From positions 7,597,526-7,661,525 of the forward strand of contig NZ_CP075715.1 of assembly GCF_024584805.1 (NCBI RefSeq): DNA of 64,000 nt, in the 5' to 3' direction. Within the stretch, counting starts at the first letter, position 1. Each line of letters begins with the position of its first letter. The notes beneath the pieces are model-generated. The model was not told where the DNA came from. It did no database searches and worked only from the letters and a program-made list of their open reading frames with translations. Positions 35,199 to 43,221 of the stretch are shown here, one piece after another. This DNA is from Streptomyces sp. FIT100 (GTDB lineage Bacteria > Actinomycetota > Actinomycetes > Streptomycetales > Streptomycetaceae). The position numbers and the translations under genes are program-made.

Positions 35199-36674
35199 TC
35201 ACCAGTCCAGGCCGGCCGCCGCCTGCGCCTTGATGTAGTTCGGGATGTCCCGCGTCTCCGTCACCGTCAGCGCCGACTTGACCGACAGGCCGTCCTTCAG
35301 CACGTGCTGCCGGAACACCCGGTACAGCGGGATGTCCCAGTACTCCGTCTTCTCGTAGCCGTCCACCACGGCGTTCTCGCCCCAGAAGATGCCCGATGTG
35401 TCGATCCCGTCGAGCTCCGGCGTCTCCGCGCCGAACGCGGCGACCACCGTGTCGGACTGGCGCGCCGGCTTCATGCCGTGCTTGGCGAGCTCGATCTGCG
35501 CCTCCTCGGAGGCGAGCCACTTCACGACCTCCAGGGCCTGCGCCCTCTTCGCCGATTGCGGAGGCAGGAACGCGGCGAGTGTGTTGGGCTGGTAGGTCGA
35601 GTTGTCGCCCCCGCCGAGGACGGGCACCGACGTGACGCCGAGCTCGATGTTCTGCGCCAACACCCGCCAGTCCTCCAGGTCGCCCTCGGGGACGTAACTC
35701 GGGTTGAGCGTGTAGGCGTTCATCTTCCAGAGCGTGTCCACGGCCATGGCCACATGGCCCGTGAGCAGGAAGTCGTCGACCGAGGTGAAGATGTTTCGCT
35801 GGATGAGGTAGAACCGCTCCATGTTGGCGCCCAGCTTCTGCCAGCCTGCCGAGGTGATGTTCACCTTGACGTCCTGCGGCGCCGGTGTCTCGGTGCCCGT
35901 GGGGAGGAACGGGTAGAGACCGAGCTGGTTGAAGTCCAGGTAGTTGTCCGGGTGCTGGAGATAGCCCTTGTACGCGACCAGGTCCTGCTCCCGGGTCAGC
36001 CGCTGCGCCAGCCGGTACGCCTTGTCGTACGTCATGCCGTGCGACGGGTAGCGGACGCCGAAGAGGTCGAAGATCTTCTTGTTGTAGAGCAGCACGAAGT
36101 CGTCGATGAACAGCGGGACGCCGTAGACCCCGCCGTCGGAGCGGGACTTGACGAGCTCGACCGCGGCCGGGTTGAGCCCGCTCAGGTCGATCTCGCCGGT
36201 GAGGTCGCGCAGCCAGCCCCGGTGCTCCAGGTCCCGGTCGATCCGCCGGCGCGGATCGTCGATGATGATGTCGGGGACCACGCCCGCCGCCTCGATCTCC
36301 TCGTACCGGACGGGGTAGTCCCAGGTCGTGATCTTGAACTTGAAGTGCGGGAACTTCTGTGCGAGTTTCCTGCCGATAACCTTGTCGACGAAGCCCGGGT
36401 TCTCGGCGGGCTTGTAGTTGGCGATGATGATGAAGATCTCGTCGTCGCAGACCTCGAACGGCTCGTCGTACCGATTCGGGATCGGGGTGCACACCGCGCC
36501 GGTGCGGGTGGCATACCGCCCTCCCGTGGTCTTGGCGGTCTGTGCCCTGGCCTCCTGAGGCGCCACGACCGGGGCGCCCACGAGGGCCGCCGATCCCGCC
36601 AACGCGCTGGCCGCGACGAAGTTCCGGCGCGTGAGTCCGCGGCGGTCCTTCTCGGCACCGGATTCTTCGCTCAT
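35199..36674 (-). CDS. Orphan family-1 ABC substrate-binding protein, Tat-exported
   Basis: 491 residues. The Tat-type signal reads GLTRRNFVAASALAGSAAL and is followed by a possible cleavage after ARA; no lipobox is present, so it would be released or held by other means. Sugar-binding-protein features follow: TWDYPVRYEEIEAAGVVPDIIID, VYGVPLFIDDFVLLYNKKIFDLFG, AMAVDTLWKMNAYTLN and LEVVKWLASEEAQIELAKHG. No permease or ATPase lies on either side, so it must dock with a distant system, or serve as a sensor. The ATG follows GCGGAGGGTGACC. Its promoter region carries the paired GAATGCC elements and is shared with a divergent toroid protein. Confidence 0.88.
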   Translation of the reverse strand: MSEESGAEKDRRGLTRRNFVAASALAGSAALVGAPVVAPQEARAQTAKTTGGRYATRTGAVCTPIPNRYDEPFEVCDDEIFIIIANYKPAENPGFVDKVIGRKLAQKFPHFKFKITTWDYPVRYEEIEAAGVVPDIIIDDPRRRIDRDLEHRGWLRDLTGEIDLSGLNPAAVELVKSRSDGGVYGVPLFIDDFVLLYNKKIFDLFGVRYPSHGMTYDKAYRLAQRLTREQDLVAYKGYLQHPDNYLDFNQLGLYPFLPTGTETPAPQDVKVNITSAGWQKLGANMERFYLIQRNIFTSVDDFLLTGHVAMAVDTLWKMNAYTLNPSYVPEGDLEDWRVLAQNIELGVTSVPVLGGGDNSTYQPNTLAAFLPPQSAKRAQALEVVKWLASEEAQIELAKHGMKPARQSDTVVAAFGAETPELDGIDTSGIFWGENAVVDGYEKTEYWDIPLYRVFRQHVLKDGLSVKSALTVTETRDIPNYIKAQAAAGLDW

Positions 36675-36724
36675 GGTCACCCTCCGCTTCTCTGGGTCGG
36701 GGTCTGGCCGGATATGAACTCCAC

Positions 36725-36745
36725 TGGCATGCCACTCGAATGCCA
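36725..36745. promoter_or_regulatory. Paired operator element in divergent promoter region
   Basis: TGGCATGCCA (perfect palindrome, 36725-36734) and tcgAATGCCA (36736-36745) are centred 11 bp apart, one helical turn. The block GcATGCCactcGAATGCCAct aligns with 44989-45009 in 16 of 21 positions. A TTGACG for the minus-strand gene lies at 36771-36776, with candidate -10 CATAGT 20 bases on, so the element sits just downstream of that -10. Confidence 0.55.
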
Positions 36746-36814
36746 CTATGGTCCAACCAGGCGGTGGAAGCGTCAACACTTGTGCGGGAACCGGGATTTG
36801 GCAGAGGAGAGCGG

Positions 36815-38848
36815 ATGCTCCGGGACGAACAGAGCGGGAAGGTCCTGGCCATCGACGCGGCGCAGGAGGGTGCGCGGCTGCGCCTGTACGGGGACGGCCA
36901 CGAAGAGCCCTACTTCACGGGCGAGCTGGGCACCATGCTGGTCGTCTCGACCGGGCGCCCCTGGCGGTTCGCGTTCCCGGGCGTGCGGAACGCCGAGGTG
37001 ACGCGCGTCGGCGACACCCTCGTGGTGCGGTGCGCGGTAGGGGAGCTCTCCGCCGAGATCTCCTTCGCCTTCGACGACGGCCTGCTGCGGGCGGACATCA
37101 CCTGGCGCAACACCTCGGCCGCCCCGCTCCGGGACCTCGCCGTCGGCCTCGTGCTCGAACTGCCGCAGTCCTCGCCCGAGATGGTGACCCTTCCCCAGGT
37201 CCTCCACCGCAACAACCCCTCCTCCGACCCGGCCCGCACCGTGCCCAGGCTCGCGACCGGGCCGGGTGGCGGCGCGGTGGTCGTGGAGGAGCACCGGCTG
37301 CCCATTCCCTGTGTGCACACCGAATGGCAGGGTCCCGACGGGCCGCGCTCGCTGAGCCTCTTCTCGCCCGACCCCGGCGACGGCTCCCTCGGCGCCGCCG
37401 TCCACGAGGACCGTCTGCGGCTGACCGCGATGAGCGGCACCGTGATGTTCAACGGCACCGCCGACGTCGCCTACGTGCACAAGAGCGCGACCGCCGCGTA
37501 CGAGGGCGGTTACCGCGAACTCGCCCCCGCGGGCGCCCTGACCACGCGCCACGCCCTCGACTGGAGCCGTCCGCGCCGCACGGGCCACGGGTTCCGGGAC
37601 ATGGTCCACCGGGGCCTGCGCCTCTACGCGCCGGTGGGCGCCCGGCCGCTGTCACTGGACGAGATCGTCCACTACAAGACGCTCGCCATGGACCGCCGCT
37701 GGCACGATGCCGAAGGAGCCGCCGGATTCCTCAAGTTCCCCGGCCCCGGCCATGTGCCGGGCTTCATGTACGGCTGGACCGGGCAGTGCCTCAAGCTCGC
37801 CTGGTGCGACGCCCGGATCGGTCTGGAGCGGGGCGAGCGGTGGCGCGTCGACCGCTGCCGGCGCGCCGTGAACTTCTACCTCGACGGCAGTGCCACAGGA
37901 GCACCTCCGTGCCTGCGGATGAGCTTCTACGGCACCGAGGACGGCACCTGGTCGGCGTTCCGGCGGGACGGGCGCACGTTCATCTCCGCCCGGGCGTACG
38001 GTGACGCGCTCTGCGACCTGGCCGATGTCATCGCCCTGCTGCGCGCGGCCGGCCACGCCGTCCCCGAGCGCTGGACCCGGGCGCTCGCCGAGGGTGCGGA
38101 CTTCCTCGCGGTGAGCGCGGCCCCGGCGGGCGGGGTGCTGCCGCTCGGCTGGCGCCTCGACGGCAGCCCGGACCCGGAGCCGCCCGGAGCGGCCGGGCTG
38201 CCGGGCGTACTGGCCCTTCTGAAGACCCACCGCCTCACCGGTGACCAGGGGCTGCTGCGCTGCGCCGAGGAGCTCACCGAGCGCTACCAGCGGCTCCACG
38301 CCGAGGACTTCGCCCGCCCCTTCGCCCGCGCCACGCTCGACGCCGTCTGCGAGGACAAGGAGGGCGGGATCGCCTTCTTCCAGTGCGTCTGCGAACTGCT
38401 GGAGCTGACCGGCGAGGCGCGCTACCGCGAGTGGGCGGAGGCGAGCGCCGACTGGCTGCTTACCTGGGTCTACCAGTGGAATCCCGGGTACGACCCCGGA
38501 TCGGCCCTGCGCGAGCGCGGCTTCTCGGCCGTCGGATGGCCGGGTGTGAGCGTCCAGAACCACCATCTGGACGTCTTCTTCCCGGCCTACGAGCTGTGGC
38601 GGTTCGGCGAGCTGGCCGACCGCCCCGTGTACACGCGGCTGGCCGGTCTGATCGCGCACGCGCTGGGCCAGGGCATCTGCACCCGCCCGGGGGAGTGGGA
38701 CTTCGAGCGCCCGGGTGAGCAGGCCGAAGCGTTCTGCCCCACCAACTGGCAGGGCCGCGGCACCAGCAACACCTGGAACCCGTCCTGGGTGACGGCCCAG
38801 GTGCTCTCCAACGCCCTGCGGCTGCGCGAGCTCACCGCGGGCGCGTGA
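36815..38848 (+). CDS. Uncharacterised 677-residue beta-domain plus alpha/alpha-toroid protein
   Basis: No named family was recognised. The first 280 or so residues are beta-rich (AQEGARLRLYGDGHEEPYFTGELG, LSAEISFAFDDGLLRADITWRN, HALDWSRPRRTG). The remaining 390 are helical and Trp-rich (FMYGWTGQCLKLAWCD, FYGTEDGTWSAFRRDG, WADWLLTW-type repeats, PTNWQGRGTSNTWNPSWVTAQVLS), as in (alpha/alpha)6 glycosidases or lyases. It has no signal peptide. The ATG follows GAGGAGAGC. It shares a promoter region with the orphan binding protein, which suggests a pectic oligosaccharide as substrate. The PcRGLX/YetA lyase group has a comparable beta-then-toroid order, but this protein is shorter and I could not match its motifs. 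It overlaps the convergent next gene by 17 bases. Confidence 0.6.
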   Translation: MLRDEQSGKVLAIDAAQEGARLRLYGDGHEEPYFTGELGTMLVVSTGRPWRFAFPGVRNAEVTRVGDTLVVRCAVGELSAEISFAFDDGLLRADITWRNTSAAPLRDLAVGLVLELPQSSPEMVTLPQVLHRNNPSSDPARTVPRLATGPGGGAVVVEEHRLPIPCVHTEWQGPDGPRSLSLFSPDPGDGSLGAAVHEDRLRLTAMSGTVMFNGTADVAYVHKSATAAYEGGYRELAPAGALTTRHALDWSRPRRTGHGFRDMVHRGLRLYAPVGARPLSLDEIVHYKTLAMDRRWHDAEGAAGFLKFPGPGHVPGFMYGWTGQCLKLAWCDARIGLERGERWRVDRCRRAVNFYLDGSATGAPPCLRMSFYGTEDGTWSAFRRDGRTFISARAYGDALCDLADVIALLRAAGHAVPERWTRALAEGADFLAVSAAPAGGVLPLGWRLDGSPDPEPPGAAGLPGVLALLKTHRLTGDQGLLRCAEELTERYQRLHAEDFARPFARATLDAVCEDKEGGIAFFQCVCELLELTGEARYREWAEASADWLLTWVYQWNPGYDPGSALRERGFSAVGWPGVSVQNHHLDVFFPAYELWRFGELADRPVYTRLAGLIAHALGQGICTRPGEWDFERPGEQAEAFCPTNWQGRGTSNTWNPSWVTAQVLSNALRLRELTAGA

Positions 38849-40514
38849 GCCCCTTACGGACGGGCTCCGGCCGGTGCACTCCGGCCGGCCGGTAGCCGAG
38901 GGCGCCGCTGATCCCCAGGTGGTCGGCGAGCAGCCAGGCGATGGCCAGCCACATCTCGGTGCCCTGGAGGCCGGGCATCTGCTCCCGGGTGCCGCCGGGC
39001 TCCAGCGCGAAGCTGAAGCCCTCGCCGTCCTGCCAGCGGTCGAGCAGCCGGCCGAGCTGCTCCCGCGCCCACTCCTGGCCCTCGGCCAGACGGTGGCCGC
39101 TCTGGCGGGCGCACAGCCACAACGGGTGGATCACGTCGAGGACGTTGCAGGCGTTGCCGCGGTCCGGTCCGAAGAACGCCGTGTCACGGCTGTGGGCCAG
39201 GACCGTGTCCACGGCCCGCTCGGGATACGGGAGGGGCAGCCCGAACTGCGCGAAGGTGCCGCGCGTCAGCCGGTAGAAGCCGTTGACCGGCTGGAGCCAC
39301 CGGTCGGCGGCGCCCGGCCGCCCCCACATCCCGTGCCACGGGTCGGCATGCGTGAGCAGCCAGCCGAAGAGCGTGTCGGCGGCCTCCGCGTACAGCCCGA
39401 ACCCCTCGATGTTGCGCAGGTACGCGGTGCCGATCCCGTCCACCCAGTGGCCGCTGCGCCAGGCCGCGGTCCGCCACGGCAGCCCGTCCAGCCTGGCCCG
39501 CAGTTCGGCGGGGTCCAGCGCGTGCACGGCGCGGACGGGGTGCGCGAAGCCCGAGCCGAGCAGATCGAGCGCGTACCCGACGCAGAGGATGTGGTACATC
39601 GCCGCGTCGTCGTCCAGTGCCGGCGGGGCGGCTCCGAACTCGGGCACCAGTCCGGTCCCCGGGTCCTGGAGCCCGCGCAGCAGCGCCGCCAGCTCTTCGG
39701 CCGTCGTGCCCGGCGGGGGAGCGCCGAGCAGCAGCTGCGCGATCTCGACGGCGTCACAGACGGCCCGTACGGTGCGGGGCGCACCGGGCCGGTCGGCGAA
39801 GGCGGGGACACCGTCAGGGCCCTGCGCGCGGCAGCGGCCGAGGAGCTCCGCCGCCTGCTCCCGGGCCCGGTCGGCGAACCGTTCCAGCCGGGCGTCGAGC
39901 CCCTGCGGGACCGCCCGGCGAGCGGGGACCTCCCGGCGGTCGCGGAGGCGCCGGGCCGGGTTGCCCGCGGCGACCGACCACGGCGGGAGGTCCCTGGTGA
40001 CGACCGCGCCCGCGCCGATGACGCAGTGGTCCCCGATGGTCACCCCGTCGACCACCACGACCCCCGAGCCGATCCACACGTCGTCGCCGATCACGATGCC
40101 CGCCGAGGTGAGCGGCTGCTTGTGCACCGGCCGGTCGGGGGCGGTCGAGTGGTTGAACCCGAGCACCGAGCTGTGCGCGCCGATCCGCACGTGGTCGCCC
40201 AGCCGGACCCGCCCGCGCACGGTGGCGAACGGGTTGACCGTGCAGTCCCGGCCCATCTCCACGTCGTCGGTGACGTACGCGTAGGCGGCGACGTACGAAC
40301 CCTCGCCCATCCGGAGCCGGTCGGTGAAGACACCCGCCCACGGCGACACGAACGTACGCCCCGCCAGCTCCGCCTCGCCGCCCTGCTCGACCAGCCGTTT
40401 GACGAGGCCCTGCTGCCAGGCCAGCTGTGCCTGTCGCTCCTCCTCGGACGCGGAGCCGCGGAACAGCCAGGGGCAGTAGTCGAAGCGGCCCGGTGCACCG
40501 GTGCCAGAGGTCAT
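38832..40514 (-). CDS. Hexapeptide acetyltransferase fused to an alpha/alpha-toroid domain
   Basis: 560 residues. Residues about 50-200 are a left-handed beta-helix O-acyltransferase like the maltose/galactoside acetyltransferases: GEGSYVAAYAYVTDDVEMGRDCTVNPFATVRG, HSSVLGFNH with the catalytic-type His, IGDDVWIGSGVVVVDGVTIGDHCVIGAGAVVTRDLPPWSVAAGNPAR. Residues about 230-545 are helical and repeat-like (AYLRNIEGFGLYAEAADTLFGWLLTHADPWHGMWG, DVIHPLWLCARQSGHR, WLAIAWLLADHLG), resembling a toroid glycosidase or lyase domain. Such a fusion is unusual. It is last in a minus-strand operon after two GH28 genes and a GH127-like gene and overlaps the upstream stop (ATGA). It may transfer or remove acetyl groups on pectic sugars; direction is unknown. 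Confidence 0.75.
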   Translation of the reverse strand: MTSGTGAPGRFDYCPWLFRGSASEEERQAQLAWQQGLVKRLVEQGGEAELAGRTFVSPWAGVFTDRLRMGEGSYVAAYAYVTDDVEMGRDCTVNPFATVRGRVRLGDHVRIGAHSSVLGFNHSTAPDRPVHKQPLTSAGIVIGDDVWIGSGVVVVDGVTIGDHCVIGAGAVVTRDLPPWSVAAGNPARRLRDRREVPARRAVPQGLDARLERFADRAREQAAELLGRCRAQGPDGVPAFADRPGAPRTVRAVCDAVEIAQLLLGAPPPGTTAEELAALLRGLQDPGTGLVPEFGAAPPALDDDAAMYHILCVGYALDLLGSGFAHPVRAVHALDPAELRARLDGLPWRTAAWRSGHWVDGIGTAYLRNIEGFGLYAEAADTLFGWLLTHADPWHGMWGRPGAADRWLQPVNGFYRLTRGTFAQFGLPLPYPERAVDTVLAHSRDTAFFGPDRGNACNVLDVIHPLWLCARQSGHRLAEGQEWAREQLGRLLDRWQDGEGFSFALEPGGTREQMPGLQGTEMWLAIAWLLADHLGISGALGYRPAGVHRPEPVRKGLTRPR

Positions 40515-41821
40515 GGCAGCCTCACGTTCTTCCGTACGAGTCCCCGGACGTGCTCAAGGCGGTCGGCCTCGGCGATCCCGGTGAACGTGCAGTCGGTCAG
40601 GTGCAGTCCGCTGATCGGGGCGTGTCCGTAGCCGCGGGCGAGCAGGACCCTGCGGGCGCTGTCCACGGTGACGTTGCGGACGTCGATGCCGCCGACGCGC
40701 GGCGGGTGGGCGCCGGTGTCGCCCTCACCGCGGTGGAAGTCGCAGGTGAGGAACTCCTTGGTGAGGTGGCTGACCGTGATGCCGTCCAGGTGGATGTCCT
40801 CGGCGAAGCCGCCGCGCACGGAGTTGGTCTTGATGTAGAGCCCGAAGTACAGCCCGGGGCCGCCGATCCGGCAGTCGAGGGCGACGACGCCCCGCACCCC
40901 GCCGGTCATGTCGCTGCCGAGGGTGATGGCGCCGTAGCGGTGCCGCAGGTCGCAGTCCTCGATGAGGATGTTCTCGCTGGGCACGTTCACCCTGCGCCCG
41001 TCGGCCTCCCGGCCCGACTTGATGGCGATGCAGTCGTCGCCGGCGTAGATGTCGCAGCGGCGGATCACCACGTCGCGGCAGCACTCCGGGTCGATGCCGT
41101 CGTTGTTGGGGCCGGGGCTGTCGATGGTGACGTCCTGGATCAGCACGTTCCGGCAGAGGACCGGGTGGATCTCCCACATGGGGGAGCGGACGATCGTGAC
41201 GCCCTCGATGAGCACGTTGCGGCAGTGGTAGGTCTCGATGAAGTTGGGGCGGAAACGGAATCCGTCGCCGTACACCCGCTCCTCGACCGGCACACCCCGC
41301 TCGGACTGCCGCCACAGTGCCGGCCAGTCGTCCTCCTGCTCGCGCACACCGGGCCGCCAGCCGAACTCCTCCTGGCCCGACCAGGGCCACCAGTGATCCT
41401 CGTCCGCCTGCCCGTCGAGCGTGCCGGAGCCCGTGACCGCGATGTTCTCCTGGCCGCGGGCGTAGACGAAGGCGGAGTAGTTGTAGCACTCGACGCCCTG
41501 GAAGCGGCTGAGGACGACGGGCAGATACGCGGCCGGGTCGCGGCTGAACGCGAGCGTCGCCCCCGACTCCAGGTGCAGGTCGACATTGCTGAGCAGATGG
41601 ATCGCCCCGGTGGCGTACGTGCCCGCGGGCACGGTCACATGGCCGCCGCCCGCTCCGTGGCAGTCCGCGATCGCGCGCCGGAAGGCGGCCGTGCAGTCGG
41701 TGCGGCCGTCACCGCGGGCGCCGTAGCGGGTGACGGGGAACTCCCGGTCGGGGAAGCCCGGCGGGGCCACCCGGGCACGGATGGCCGCCGCGAGCCGCCG
41801 CCCGGCGGTGTCGTCGGTCAT
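40511..41821 (-). CDS. Cytoplasmic GH28 with altered catalytic motifs
   Basis: 436 residues beginning straight at the beta-helix (REFPVTRYGARGDGRTDCTAAF), with no export signal. The three catalytic Asp positions are kept (NND with Asp241; GDDCIAIKSG with Asp262-Asp263). The family GHG is RYG (295-297) and the RIK is YIK (329-331). These two changes replace the His and Arg that help polygalacturonases bind the reducing-side galacturonate, so substrate may differ from simple galacturonan. Otherwise the order and length match GH28. It is coupled by ATGA overlaps to the Tat-exported GH28 upstream and the acetyltransferase fusion downstream. A role on imported, possibly modified, oligosaccharides is inferred. 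Confidence 0.85.
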   Translation of the reverse strand: MTDDTAGRRLAAAIRARVAPPGFPDREFPVTRYGARGDGRTDCTAAFRRAIADCHGAGGGHVTVPAGTYATGAIHLLSNVDLHLESGATLAFSRDPAAYLPVVLSRFQGVECYNYSAFVYARGQENIAVTGSGTLDGQADEDHWWPWSGQEEFGWRPGVREQEDDWPALWRQSERGVPVEERVYGDGFRFRPNFIETYHCRNVLIEGVTIVRSPMWEIHPVLCRNVLIQDVTIDSPGPNNDGIDPECCRDVVIRRCDIYAGDDCIAIKSGREADGRRVNVPSENILIEDCDLRHRYGAITLGSDMTGGVRGVVALDCRIGGPGLYFGLYIKTNSVRGGFAEDIHLDGITVSHLTKEFLTCDFHRGEGDTGAHPPRVGGIDVRNVTVDSARRVLLARGYGHAPISGLHLTDCTFTGIAEADRLEHVRGLVRKNVRLP

Positions 41822-43221
41822 GGGGCGGACACGTCCTCCCCGTTGACGGTCACTCCGCGCAGCACCAGCCCTTCCACGTTCTCCATGACGTACGGCTCCT
41901 CCATCGCCGCGAACGTGCAGTCGTCGAGCAGCACGTCCCGGACCGGGTTGGCGTCGTTTCCGATGAAGTACCAGGCGAGCGGGCCGGTCTCGGCCGTCAG
42001 ACCGTGCACCTCGATCCCGCGCACGTCCGGGTAGTGGGGCCCGGCGCCGATGCCCTCGTAGTCGAGCGCGATCTCGATCACGGAGTCGCCGACGGTGCCC
42101 ACGGTGATGTCCCGGAAGACGATGTCCCGGACGTACCCGCCGCGCAGCGGGTTGGACTTGATGCGCAGCGCGCGGTCGAGATCGGGGCTGTCCATCCGGC
42201 AGTTGCGGGCCAGGATGTCGCTGACGCCCCCGGTCATCTCGCTGCCGATGGTCACTCCGCCGTGCCCGTCGCGCATCTCGCAGTCCTCCACCAGGGCGTA
42301 GCGGCAGGGGACGCCGACCCGGCGCCCGTCCGCGTTCCGCCCGGCCTTGAAGGCGATGCAGTCGTCCCCGGTGTTGAACACGCAGTCCTGGATCAGCACG
42401 AAGGAGCAGCACTCGGGGTTGCAGCCGTCGTTGTTGGGGCCGTTCGGGCTCTCGACCGTGACCCCGCGGACGGTGACGTTGCGGCACAGCACCGGATGGA
42501 TGTTCCACATCGGGGAGTCCTTGACCGTCACCCCCTCGATCAGGACGTCGCGGCAGTCGTAGAACTGGATCAGGTTCGGCCGCAGGTGGTGCCCGCCGCC
42601 GAAGACCCGCTCCGCGACCGGGACACCCTGGTCGCCCCACGCGTTGAGCCGGTCCTTCTCCACGCGCTCGGGCGAGGGGGCCGTGCCGCCGGGTCCCTTG
42701 GTCCAGTCCCACCAGTGGGTCGCGTCCGCCTGCCCGTCGATCGTGCCACTGCCGGTGACCGCGATGTTCCGGCAGCCGCGGGCGTAGATGAAGGGCGAGT
42801 AGTTGTAGCACTCGATGCCCTCGTAGCGGGTGTACACGACCGGGAGGTACGCGGCCGGGTCGCGGCTGAACCGCAGCGTGGCCCCGGCCGCCAGATGCAG
42901 GTCGATGCGGTCGCGCAGATGCACGGCCCCGGTGAGGAAGTCGCCCGGCGGGACGACGACATGGCCGCCGCCCGCCCTGGCGCAGTCGGCGATCGCGTCC
43001 CGGATCGCCCCCGTGCAGTCCGTGGTCCCGTCGCCGACCGCGCCGTAGTCGGTGATGACGACGCGGCGGCGGGGGAAGCGCGGTGTGCGGATCCCCGCCA
43101 GGATGCGCGCGGCCATCGCGTCGGCGGAGTCCGCCCGGGCCGCGGCCGGACCGGCGCCCAGGGCGAGCGCCGCCATGGCTCCGGCGCCGATCAGGAAGGT
43201 GCGCCTGCCGCCGCGGCTCAC
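41818..43221 (-). CDS. Tat-exported GH28 polygalacturonase-type enzyme
   Basis: 467 residues from a GTG that overlaps the upstream stop (GTGA). The start SRGGRRTFLIGAGAMAALALGAGPAAARA is a twin-arginine signal. The mature GH28 domain begins ITDYGAVGDGTTDCTGAI. Catalytic motifs are intact: NND (with CNPECC), GDDCIAFKAG, GHGGVTIGS and RIKSN. A second in-frame GTG nine bases upstream would fall inside the preceding gene and was not chosen. Predicted role: hydrolysis of galacturonosyl links in the extracellular pectin backbone. Together with the cytoplasmic paralogue downstream, this makes one exported and one retained GH28 in a single operon. Confidence 0.9.
   Translation of the reverse strand: MSRGGRRTFLIGAGAMAALALGAGPAAARADSADAMAARILAGIRTPRFPRRRVVITDYGAVGDGTTDCTGAIRDAIADCARAGGGHVVVPPGDFLTGAVHLRDRIDLHLAAGATLRFSRDPAAYLPVVYTRYEGIECYNYSPFIYARGCRNIAVTGSGTIDGQADATHWWDWTKGPGGTAPSPERVEKDRLNAWGDQGVPVAERVFGGGHHLRPNLIQFYDCRDVLIEGVTVKDSPMWNIHPVLCRNVTVRGVTVESPNGPNNDGCNPECCSFVLIQDCVFNTGDDCIAFKAGRNADGRRVGVPCRYALVEDCEMRDGHGGVTIGSEMTGGVSDILARNCRMDSPDLDRALRIKSNPLRGGYVRDIVFRDITVGTVGDSVIEIALDYEGIGAGPHYPDVRGIEVHGLTAETGPLAWYFIGNDANPVRDVLLDDCTFAAMEEPYVMENVEGLVLRGVTVNGEDVSAP

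Noticed and set aside
36815-38848. PL26/YetA-type rhamnogalacturonan lyase
   Set aside because: Domain order is similar, but length is much shorter and I could not point to the conserved catalytic motifs.
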